From Rhodospirillales bacterium (GTDB lineage: Bacteria > Pseudomonadota > Alphaproteobacteria > Reyranellales > Reyranellaceae), in contig CANIRG010000006.1 in NCBI GenBank assembly GCA_947469635.1, positions 1 to 38,523 on the forward strand: a DNA stretch of 38,523 nucleotides, written 5' to 3'. The notes beneath the pieces are model-generated. The model was not told the origin of the DNA. It searched no databases and saw nothing but the letters and a program-made list of their open reading frames with translations. Within the stretch, counting starts at the first letter, position 1; each line of letters starts with the position of its first letter. A program made the position numbers and the translations under genes. Positions 8,992-15,409 of this stretch are shown in pieces.

Positions 8992-10359
8992 TCACGAACG
9001 CCCGGGCCGCAGCGTCGACGACACGGCGTGAACGCGGGTGACCTTGGCTTCGGCCATCATGTCGCGCGCGAGCTTCTGCTGCTCGCGCACGAAGGCGACC
9101 GAATCCCAGCCCACCGCCTTGCCGTCGCGCAGCACGATGCGGCCGTCGACCGCGACGGCCCGCACCTGGTCGCGGTCGTAGGCGCGCACCAGCTCCCATT
9201 CGAAGTCCCATGACGGCACGACCTCGGGCGCCATCATGTCGAGCACCAGGAAATCCGCGGCGCGGCCGGCTTCGAGCGTGCCCGTCACCTTGCCGAGCCC
9301 GCAGGCATCGGCGCCGCCGCGCGTCGCCGCATCGACCCAGGTCCAGGCACCGCCGCAGGAGAAGTCCAGCACCGACATGCCGTGCGCGATGCGCTGGCAG
9401 TTCTCGGCACCATCCATCATGCGGAAACCGTCGAGGCGCGTGTTGTCGGTGCCCAATCCCATGCGCACCTTGCGTTGCGCATAGTGCAGCGCCGGCGCCA
9501 CGGCATTGCCCTTCCACTGGCTGGCGACGGGATTGTAGCTCACCGCCGCGCGGCGCTTGTCGATCAGGTCGATCTCGTTGGGCGACACCAGGGTGGCGTG
9601 GTGCAGCAGGGTCTGAGGCCCAAGGATGCCGAGCTCGTCCCACAGCTCGATCGGCCGCTTGCCGAAGCGCACGATGCACTCGTGAACGTCGGGGAAGTGC
9701 TCGTTGGAGTGCATTTGCAGGATGACGTCGTTGTCGGCGCAGTAGCGACCGATGCGCGCGAGGTCGCCCAGCGCCAGCCCTTCCATGTTGGCGGCGTAGA
9801 AGCCGAAGCAGAGCGAGGGCGTGATGCGCGCCCAGCGGCCGCACTGCTCGATATGCGCCTCGATGCTGGCGATCACCGTCTCCGGCGACGACGAATCGGT
9901 CGAGGCGGCGACGCCCGAGACGAGGCGGATACCGATGTCCTGTGCCGCCTGATGCACGGCCTCGTTGTTCTCCGGCGAGTTGCGGTTGAAGTTGACCAAC
10001 GTGGTGAAGCCGCCGCGCAGCGCCTCGAGGAACATCCACTTCGCCGACACGTAGCTGCGCTCCGGCGTCAGCGCATCCTCCAGCGGCACCCACAGGCGCC
10101 GCCAGATCTGGGTCGGCTCGCCGCCGATCTGCGACTTGCCGAAGGTCTGGCCGGCATGGGCGTGGGAATCGACCAGCCCCGGGATGATCGCGGCATCCGG
10201 GAGCGCGATAGCGGCGGGATCGACCCGCTTCTCGATCGCGGCGATCTTGCCCTCGCGGACGACCAGCACATGGTCGGAAACCGGACCCGTCGGCGTTAGG
10301 ATGAGGCCGGGCGCCAGCACGTAGCTGTCGCCGTCAATGCGATCCAAGGCTTGTTGCAT
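8992..10359 (-). CDS. amidohydrolase, ATZ/TRZ-deaminase-like (paralogue 2)
   Basis: A 455-residue metal-dependent hydrolase related to the one at 2856-4265. Metal ligands are H66 and H68 in PGLVDSHAHAGQ, the HSNE motif in ILQMHSNEHFPDV, a His in LLHHATLVSPNEI, and the catalytic Asp in GLGTDNTRLDGF. The YNPVASQWKGNAVAPALHY block is almost the same in both paralogues. There is no signal peptide, so it acts in the cytoplasm. It is monocistronic, convergent with the ATPase gene and divergent from the Crp/Fnr-type regulator. Two such hydrolases beside one transporter suggest successive steps on one N-heterocycle, or two related substrates. The exact chemistry cannot be read from sequence. Confidence 0.88.
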   Translation of the reverse strand: MQQALDRIDGDSYVLAPGLILTPTGPVSDHVLVVREGKIAAIEKRVDPAAIALPDAAIIPGLVDSHAHAGQTFGKSQIGGEPTQIWRRLWVPLEDALTPERSYVSAKWMFLEALRGGFTTLVNFNRNSPENNEAVHQAAQDIGIRLVSGVAASTDSSSPETVIASIEAHIEQCGRWARITPSLCFGFYAANMEGLALGDLARIGRYCADNDVILQMHSNEHFPDVHECIVRFGKRPIELWDELGILGPQTLLHHATLVSPNEIDLIDKRRAAVSYNPVASQWKGNAVAPALHYAQRKVRMGLGTDNTRLDGFRMMDGAENCQRIAHGMSVLDFSCGGAWTWVDAATRGGADACGLGKVTGTLEAGRAADFLVLDMMAPEVVPSWDFEWELVRAYDRDQVRAVAVDGRIVLRDGKAVGWDSVAFVREQQKLARDMMAEAKVTRVHAVSSTLRPGRS

Positions 10360-10415
10360 GGGATTCTTTCCTTTTTAGGTCCGACGCCTACAGCGTATTT
10401 CGATTCAACAGATCA

Positions 10416-10525
10416 CCTCATCCTGAGGAGCATCGCGGAGCGATGCGTCTCGAAGGATGGGCAACGAGCACCCCGTGTGCCCATCCTTCGAGACGCACGC
10501 CTGCGGCGTGCTCCTCAGGATGAGG
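10416..10525. repeat. 110-bp palindromic repeat of rhizobial type
   Basis: A long inverted repeat lies in the 364-bp gap 10360-10723. CCTCATCCTGAGGAGC at 10416-10431 pairs with GCTCCTCAGGATGAGG at 10510-10525. An inner arm GCGTCTCGAAGGATGGGCA pairs with its complement, with small side hairpins (ATCGCGGAGCGAT; ACGCCTGCGGCGT) between the arms. Sequences of this type (TCCTGAGGAGC with GTCTCGAAGGATG) are scattered through many Rhizobiales and related genomes. The remainder of the gap holds the regulator's promoter. Confidence 0.75.
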
Positions 10526-10617
10526 TTCAATCGGAACTGCTGCCTCGGAGTCGGCAGCGCCGATGGGCAATTTCTACGGGTGTGGTGGGGCGGGTTCATC
10601 ACTTGGAATATGCTCTA

Positions 10618-10653
10618 GCAATTGATCCGCGGCGGGTTCTGTCGATTAATTGC
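10618..10653. promoter_or_regulatory. inverted GCAATTRAT half-sites upstream of the regulator gene
   Basis: GCAATTGAT at 10618-10626 and, on the other strand, GCAATTAAT at 10645-10653 form an inverted pair about 18 bp apart. Both match the half-site of the palindrome at 8043-8054. The pair lies 25-60 bp upstream of the sigma-54 promoter match, where an activator or repressor could act. Autoregulation by the downstream Crp/Fnr-type protein is one possibility. Confidence 0.4.
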
Positions 10654-10678
10654 CTTGCTGCCTCCACCCGGCACGGGC

Positions 10679-10693
10679 TGGCACGCGTTTTGC
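10679..10693 (+). promoter_or_regulatory. sigma-54 (RpoN) promoter candidate
   Basis: TGGCAC at 10679-10684, five bases, then TTGC at 10690-10693 gives the strict GG-N10-GC spacing of -24/-12 promoters. The GC element ends 30 bp before the ATG of the Crp/Fnr-type gene, which fits a start of transcription near 10705 and a short leader. Only the last base of the usual TTGCA differs (G here). RpoN control would fit nitrogen-limited expression. No enhancer-binding protein gene is visible in the window. Confidence 0.5.
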
Positions 10694-10723
10694 GCCGGAT
10701 GTCTTCTCAATCGGGGGCAGGGA

Positions 10724-11473
10724 ATGACCATCCAGACCGCCATCCCGCCGGAGAGAGTGCCGCTCTCCTCCGGCATCTTCATGACGGAGAACAAGAGCCT
10801 CGTCTCCGGCCAGAAATCCCTGTTGCAGGACCTGTCGCCCGCCGAGCTGACCCGGGTCGTGGGCCGCGCCCGCCGCAAGACCCTGCCCGCCGGCGCCACG
10901 CTGTTCGAGCAGGGCGCCCAGCACGACGGCATCTTCATCATCGAGACAGGCTGCGTCCGTGTCTTCTACACCTCGGCGTCGGGCCGCGAGATCACGCTGG
11001 CCTACTGGAACCCCGGCAACTTCGTCGGTGGGCCCGACGTGCTGAACGGCGGCACCCATATGTGGTCGGGGGTCACCGCCACCGAGACCGGCGTGCTGAT
11101 GTTGCCGAGCCGCGAGCTGCGCCAGCTCATCCTGGAGATTCCCGCGCTCGCCGTCGGCATCATCGAGGGCCTGTCGTTCAAGGGGAAATGCTACTCGGCG
11201 CTGGCCCAGATCCTCGGCACCCGGTCGGTGACGGAGCGGCTGGCCCATCTGCTGCTGCAGCTCGCCGAGATCTACGGACGGCCGACCGACAACGGCATCT
11301 TCATCGATGCCGCCTTCACCCATGTCGATCTCGCGCACATCGTCGGCGCCACGCGGCAATGGGTGACGATGATGCTGAAGCGCCTGCAGTCGCGCGGCGC
11401 GGTGACCTGCAGCCGCGGCCGCATCTACGTCCTCGACCGCGACATGCTGCTGGCGCTGGAGACCAAGGGCTAG
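10724..11473 (+). CDS. Crp/Fnr-family transcriptional regulator
   Basis: A 249-residue regulator. The N-terminal cyclic-nucleotide-binding-type beta-barrel covers about residues 30-145 (AGATLFEQGAQHDGIFIIETG, GREITLAYWNPGNFVGG). A long dimer helix follows, then a winged helix-turn-helix near residues 195-235 (VDLAHIVGATRQWVTMMLKRL, with TRQWV as recognition-helix start). There is no Fnr-type N-terminal cysteine cluster, so it is not an oxygen-sensing Fnr. The ATG at 10724 is preferred over an earlier in-frame ATG at 10622, because GGGGGCAGGGA precedes it and the earlier one would lie upstream of the promoter match. It probably controls the adjacent transporter and amidohydrolase genes; this is inferred from position and shared half-sites. 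Confidence 0.88.
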   Translation: MTIQTAIPPERVPLSSGIFMTENKSLVSGQKSLLQDLSPAELTRVVGRARRKTLPAGATLFEQGAQHDGIFIIETGCVRVFYTSASGREITLAYWNPGNFVGGPDVLNGGTHMWSGVTATETGVLMLPSRELRQLILEIPALAVGIIEGLSFKGKCYSALAQILGTRSVTERLAHLLLQLAEIYGRPTDNGIFIDAAFTHVDLAHIVGATRQWVTMMLKRLQSRGAVTCSRGRIYVLDRDMLLALETKG

Positions 11474-11544
11474 GTGCCCCTGTTCAGGTGCCCATGAGTT
11501 CTTCTCAAGCGTGACGCCAACCATGGCGGGCTAGCTTCCCGGCC

Positions 11545-12438
11545 ATGAAAATCCCTTTCGTCACCGTCGATGTCTTCACCGACCGCAAGTTCGGCGGCAA
11601 TCCGCTGGCCGTCGTCCCCGATGCACAAGGTCTCTCGACCGAGCAGATGCAGGCCATCGCCGCCGAGTTCAACCTCGCGGAGACGACCTTCGTGCTGCCG
11701 CCGGAGGACCCCGCGCACACCGCCCACGTCCGCATCTTCACGCCGAAGTCGGAGATGCCCTTCGCCGGGCATCCCAACGTCGGCACCGCCTTCGTGCTGG
11801 CGCATCTGGGCAAGGCGGCCGGCGACCGCTTCGTGTTCGAGGAGAAGGCCGGGCTGGTGCCGCTCGATATCACACGCGAGAACGGCAGGGTCGTGGCCAC
11901 CCGTCTCGCCGCCCCGAAACAGCTCAGCCTTGGCGAAACCATCGCCCCGGAGATCGTGGCCTCGGCCGTCGGCCTCTCCGCGGCGGACATCGTGCGGCCG
12001 CCGGTGCTCGCCTCCACAGGCGTCACCTTCGTCTTCGCCGAGCTGGCCTCGCGCGCCGTGCTCAAGGCGGCCACCTACAACACCGACGTCTTCGTGAAGC
12101 ACCTGCCCATGGACCGCGCCGTCGGCATCCATCTCTATGTGCCGGCGAAGGAAGAAGGTGTCGAGATCCAGACCCGCATGTTCGCACCGCTCTATGGCGT
12201 GCCCGAGGATCCGGCAACCGGCGGCGCCAACGTGACGCTGATCGGCCTGCTCGCCCATCTCGACCCACGCCCCGACCTCACCTTGTCCAAGACCATCGGC
12301 CAGGGTTTCGACATGGGCCGGCCCAGCATCCTAGAAGCCTCGGCCGAGAAGAAAGCGGGCAAGGTCGTAGCGACCTATATCGGCGGCCGCTGCGTCCCGA
12401 TGATGAGCGGCACGATCGAGATCGACAGGGCGCGATGA
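11545..12438 (+). CDS. PhzF-family isomerase/epimerase
   Basis: A 297-residue protein of the PhzF/diaminopimelate-epimerase fold, with two similar halves. It opens with PFVTVDVFTDRKFGGNPLAVV. The conserved catalytic Glu lies in AEFNLAETTFV (about residue 47), then EMPFAGHPNVGTAFVL, and in the second half MFAPLYGVPEDPATGGANVTL. All are hallmarks of the family, and the length is typical. Most such proteins in soil bacteria have no known substrate; phenazine synthesis itself is not suggested because no other phz gene is near. It follows the regulator by 71 bp on the same strand and has a weak ribosome-binding site. Confidence 0.9.
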   Translation: MKIPFVTVDVFTDRKFGGNPLAVVPDAQGLSTEQMQAIAAEFNLAETTFVLPPEDPAHTAHVRIFTPKSEMPFAGHPNVGTAFVLAHLGKAAGDRFVFEEKAGLVPLDITRENGRVVATRLAAPKQLSLGETIAPEIVASAVGLSAADIVRPPVLASTGVTFVFAELASRAVLKAATYNTDVFVKHLPMDRAVGIHLYVPAKEEGVEIQTRMFAPLYGVPEDPATGGANVTLIGLLAHLDPRPDLTLSKTIGQGFDMGRPSILEASAEKKAGKVVATYIGGRCVPMMSGTIEIDRAR

Positions 12439-12458
12439 AGAGACGTCGATCACCTCTC

Positions 12459-12471
12459 TGGACCGCGGGCA
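12459..12471. repeat. short copy of the GGACCGCGGGC repeat
   Basis: CTGGACCGCGGGC lies in the 34-bp convergent space after the PhzF gene. The core GGACCGCGGGC also occurs at 8897 and at both arms of the hairpin at 20002-20068. It looks like a remnant or a minimal copy of that dispersed palindrome. The second arm is not seen here. Confidence 0.35.
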
Positions 12472-12472
12472 G

Positions 12473-12832
12473 TCAGGGCGCCAGGAAGCGCGCCCAAACG
12501 GCGTAAAGGTACATCAAGAGCGGCAGCGCCAGCGGCACCACGATGATCGAGCCGCCGCTTTCACTGTAGAGGCCGATGGCCACGCAGGTGCCGATGGCCA
12601 GGATCGGCACGAACACGACCAAGCACGCCATGGCCCAGCCGGGCACGACGCCGTACGCGCGCGCCATCGACAGCAGGATCGCCAGCACGGTCCACAACGC
12701 AAGGGAGAAGCCGATGGCGAAGGCCGCGGTCAAGCCGTTGCCGGCGGCGTCGCTGCCGCGCGCCGTCATGACGCTCATTGCCATGGCGACAAAGAACAGC
12801 AAGGCCACGACCGACAGGACGAAGAATCCCAT
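12473..12832 (-). CDS. small four-helix membrane protein of unknown function
   Basis: A 119-residue protein beginning MGFFVLSVVALLFF. It has about four hydrophobic segments (roughly residues 2-21, 33-58, 66-90 and 95-116) and little else. An in-frame ATG 33 bp upstream (12865) lies only 4 bp after the class II aldolase-family gene. The start at 12832 is preferred because AGAGG lies 7 bp before it, whereas the earlier one has no clear ribosome-binding site. It is probably in one transcript with the aldolase-family gene. No family is recognised. Confidence 0.6.
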   Translation of the reverse strand: MGFFVLSVVALLFFVAMAMSVMTARGSDAAGNGLTAAFAIGFSLALWTVLAILLSMARAYGVVPGWAMACLVVFVPILAIGTCVAIGLYSESGGSIIVVPLALPLLMYLYAVWARFLAP

Positions 12833-12868
12833 GGAGAAGCCTCTGGGGCGGACCCTGAGCGGCATCGC

Positions 12869-13597
12869 CTACGCCGCCGCCTCGTGCATGACGTTGTCGG
12901 CACGGGTCGGATAGATGATGCGTTCGGCGAAGCGATACATCGAGTCGATCTCCTCCTGCGAGCGATAGGCCGGGGTCGTGCCTTTCAGCGCGGCGATCTG
13001 CTCCGCCTCGATGACGCGACGGATCTCGGCTGTCATCGTGTTGAGGCGGTGAAAGGCTTCGGAAACATTGCGCCCGAATGTGGTGATGCCGTGGCCGACC
13101 AGCACGATGGAGTTGGTATTCTGCACGAAGTCCGCGACGGAGCTCACATCGGCCTCGACGTCGACATGGGCCGGCACGAAATGCACCGGCTTGCCCAGCA
13201 CGAAGGGCGGATCGAGCGACAGCACCTTGAACTCATGCGGCGCACCCGAACCGTAGAGCGCGAGGCCGGCATCGTCATGGACATGGATCGTCGCATTGAT
13301 GTCGGGACGCAGCCGCAGGATCTCGCGGCTGAGATTGTGGCCCACACTGGTCATGCGCTCGCCCCACAGGATCCTGCTGCTGGGGATGTCGGTGATGACG
13401 ATGTTGCTCTCGTCCATCTCCTCCAGCGAGATCTCGGCATGCTTGGTGTAGGCGAGCCCGTGCGGATGATCGGGATCGCTGGCGCGCACCACGATGTTGC
13501 CCAGCGTGTTGTGGACATAGCCACGCGCCGCGACCAGGCCGGCGTATCTCACGAACTGGCGGCCGATGGCGGGATCGAAAGCGATTGGTGTCGGCAT
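12869..13597 (-). CDS. class II aldolase/adducin-family protein
   Basis: A 242-residue zinc-dependent aldolase-fold protein of the fuculose-phosphate aldolase/adducin family. The metal-binding HVHDD motif lies at about residues 104-108 (NATIHVHDDAGLALYG), a further His in FVPAHVDV and another in VLVGHGITTFG. The substrate-side segment ARGYVHNTLGNIVVRASD near residue 25 resembles the family's glycine-rich phosphate loop. Members act as sugar-phosphate aldolases, decarboxylases or dehydratases, and this one cannot be assigned further. It lies downstream of the Lrp/AsnC gene on the same strand, separated by a large hairpin element that could lower read-through. Confidence 0.87.
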   Translation of the reverse strand: MPTPIAFDPAIGRQFVRYAGLVAARGYVHNTLGNIVVRASDPDHPHGLAYTKHAEISLEEMDESNIVITDIPSSRILWGERMTSVGHNLSREILRLRPDINATIHVHDDAGLALYGSGAPHEFKVLSLDPPFVLGKPVHFVPAHVDVEADVSSVADFVQNTNSIVLVGHGITTFGRNVSEAFHRLNTMTAEIRRVIEAEQIAALKGTTPAYRSQEEIDSMYRFAERIIYPTRADNVMHEAAA

Positions 13598-13626
13598 GGT
13601 TAGGTCCTTCCGGCTGGAAAGTATCT

Positions 13627-13726
13627 CCTCTCCCCCAAAGATCCCTCGCTAAAGCGCGGGGTTACCCCGCGCGTTAGCGAGGGATTTCGGCACTCTCCAC
13701 ATATCATTTCCTCAGCGGGGGAGAGG
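13627..13726. repeat. 100-bp nested palindromic repeat
   Basis: The outer arms CCTCTCCCCC (13627-13636) and GGGGGAGAGG (13717-13726) enclose a near-perfect hairpin at 13641-13685. ATCCCTCGCTAA pairs with TTAGCGAGGGAT, and inside it GCGCGGGG-TTA-CCCCGCGC. The right outer arm runs into the last codons of the Lrp/AsnC gene. The inner stem resembles the one at 8915-8934 (GCGCGGAG-GTTA-CTCCGCGC), so the two probably belong to one family of dispersed palindromes. It may terminate or stabilise the Lrp transcript. Confidence 0.7.
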
Positions 13727-14194
13727 AACATGAGAGTCGAGAGGTAAAGCCGTTCCCTGCTTCACCGCACGCAGGGCAAACGAGCTCCTGATCTGGGCGA
13801 TGCCGGCGATCTTGGTGAAGTCCATGACGAAGCGTTCGTAGGCTTCGAGGTCGGGCACGACCACACGCAGCAGGTAGTCGCTGTCGCCGGTCATCAGGTA
13901 GCACTCCATCACCTCGGGCCGTGCCGCGGCGGCGCGCTCGAAATCCTTCAAGGCCTTCTCGACCTGGGTGCTGAGCGATACCGACATGAACACATTGACT
14001 GAAAGCCCGACCGCCTTGGCGTCGAGCTGGGCGGCATAGCCCTTGATGACACCCGCCTCCTCCAGCGCCTTCACCCGCCGCCAGCACGGCGACGACGAGA
14101 GCCCCACCTTCTGGGCGAGGTCGGCATTGCTGAGGCGGCCGTCCTGCTGCAGCCGCTCGAGGATGCGCCGGTCGATGGCGTCGAGGGAGATCAT
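13712..14194 (-). CDS. Lrp/AsnC-family transcriptional regulator
   Basis: A 160-residue regulator with the N-terminal winged helix-turn-helix (AIDRRILERLQQDGRLSNAD, LAQKVGLSSSPCWRRVKALEE, residues about 6-47) and the C-terminal ligand-binding RAM domain (VFMSVSLSTQVE ... VMECYLMTGDSDYLLRVVV ... FTKIAGIAQIRSSFALRAVK). The MTGDSDYLL block is the usual amino-acid-sensing loop region. It is divergent from the TRAP transporter operon. A 37-bp motif overlapping its start codon recurs upstream of the E1-like gene at 17635, which suggests autoregulation and control of that gene. The effector is probably an amino acid or 2-oxo acid, by family rule. Confidence 0.92.
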   Translation of the reverse strand: MISLDAIDRRILERLQQDGRLSNADLAQKVGLSSSPCWRRVKALEEAGVIKGYAAQLDAKAVGLSVNVFMSVSLSTQVEKALKDFERAAAARPEVMECYLMTGDSDYLLRVVVPDLEAYERFVMDFTKIAGIAQIRSSFALRAVKQGTALPLDSHVPLPR

Positions 14195-14229
14195 TGCGCG
14201 AATCTAGCGCTTTCGACGCAATTTCGCCC
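14193..14229. promoter_or_regulatory. Lrp/AsnC operator candidate, site 1
   Basis: The layout is ATTGCGCGAATC, six bases, TTTCGACGCAATT, two bases, GCCC. The same order and spacing are found at 17534-17570. The ends ATTGCG and CGCAAT are inverted copies. The site covers the start codon and 5' leader of the Lrp/AsnC gene, a position suited to autorepression, and it lies 119 bp upstream of the TRAP operon start. Confidence 0.6.
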
Positions 14230-14347
14230 CATAAACTGGAGCCAGCGTTGCACGAATGGCGTTCCCGCCGTGATGCGCATCGGAGTAGGTTCCGCGCCAC
14301 ACGCGACAACAACGGGCAGCACCGCCCACATCCGGGAGAGAACGACC

Positions 14348-15403
14348 ATGACGATCCGCCTGCCCGCTCCACACCTGTCCGCTTCGCGCCTGCCCCGGCG
14401 CCGCCTGCTCACCGCCGCCCTGGCCGGCACCGCCGCCATCCCGCTGGTCGCCATCCGCACCCGGCCGGCCCATGCCGCCGAGTTCAGCTACAAATACGCC
14501 AACAATTCGCCGGTGACGCATCCGCTCACCATCCGCACCACCGAGGCCGCGGCGCGGATCAAGGAGAAGACCGGCGGCAAGGTCGAGATCCAGGTGTTCC
14601 CCAACAACCAGCTCGGCTCCGACACCGACATGCTGAGCCAGCTGCGCTCGGGCGCTCTCGAGTTCTTCACCCTGTCCGGCCTGATCCTGTCGACCCTCGT
14701 GCCGGTGGCCTCGATCAACGGCGTCGGCTTCGCCTTCAAGGATTACGGCCAGGTGTGGCCGGCCATGGACGGCGCGTTGGGCAGACTGGTGCGCGACGAG
14801 ATCGCCAAGCGCGGCCTCTATGCCTTCGGCAAGATGTACGACAACGGCTATCGCCAGATCACCAGCGCCACCAAGCCGATCAAGACGCCGGAAGACCTCA
14901 ACGGCTTCAAGATCCGCGTGCCGGCGAGCCCGCTGTGGACCAGCCTGTTCAAGGCCTTCGGCGCCTCGCCGACCACGATCAACTTCAACGAGGTCTACAC
15001 GGCGCTGCAGACCCGCGTGGTCGACGGCCAGGAGAACCCGCTGTCGCTGATCGACGTCGCCAAGCTCTACGAGGTGCAGAAGCACGTCGCCATCACCAAC
15101 CACATGTGGGACGGCTTCTGGTTCCTGGCCAACAAGCGCGCCTTCGAGGCGCTGCCGGCCAACCTGCGCGAGATCGTCGAGGCGGAGTTCAACGCCTCCG
15201 CCATCGCCGAGCGCGAGGACCTCGCCAAGATGAACGACACGGTCACCGCGACGCTGAAGGGCAAGGGCCTGCAGTTCGTCGACACCGATGCCGCTTCCTT
15301 CCGCGGCGCGCTCAAGAAGGCCGGCTTCTACGAGGAGTGGCGCGGCAAGTTCGGCCCCGAGGCCTGGGGCGTGCTGGAGAAAGCGGTCGGCGGCCTGGCC
15401 TGA
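14348..15403 (+). CDS. TRAP transporter substrate-binding protein (DctP family)
   Basis: A 351-residue periplasmic receptor. The N-terminus has a twin-arginine type signal (RLPRRRLLTAALAGTAA) with cleavage near AHA at about residue 40. The mature domain shows the DctP pattern: FSYKYANNSPVTHPLTIRT, GGKVEIQVFPNNQLGSDTDM, LNGFKIRVPASPLW with the family's Arg for the ligand carboxylate, and VDGQENPLSLI. The ATG at 14348 follows GGGAGAG; an earlier in-frame ATG at 14270 has no such site. It is 6 bp before the membrane subunit gene. The ligand is probably an organic acid, as for most of the family. Confidence 0.9.
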   Translation: MTIRLPAPHLSASRLPRRRLLTAALAGTAAIPLVAIRTRPAHAAEFSYKYANNSPVTHPLTIRTTEAAARIKEKTGGKVEIQVFPNNQLGSDTDMLSQLRSGALEFFTLSGLILSTLVPVASINGVGFAFKDYGQVWPAMDGALGRLVRDEIAKRGLYAFGKMYDNGYRQITSATKPIKTPEDLNGFKIRVPASPLWTSLFKAFGASPTTINFNEVYTALQTRVVDGQENPLSLIDVAKLYEVQKHVAITNHMWDGFWFLANKRAFEALPANLREIVEAEFNASAIAEREDLAKMNDTVTATLKGKGLQFVDTDAASFRGALKKAGFYEEWRGKFGPEAWGVLEKAVGGLA

Positions 15404-15409
15404 TCCAAG

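Noticed and set aside
10416-10525. Long palindromes as ends of an insertion sequence or transposon
   Set aside because: No transposase-like frame lies near any of the palindromes and no flanking target duplication is visible.
12833-12865. Earlier in-frame ATG at 12865 for the small membrane protein
   Set aside because: No ribosome-binding site is at the right distance, whereas AGAGG precedes 12832; the choice remains uncertain.
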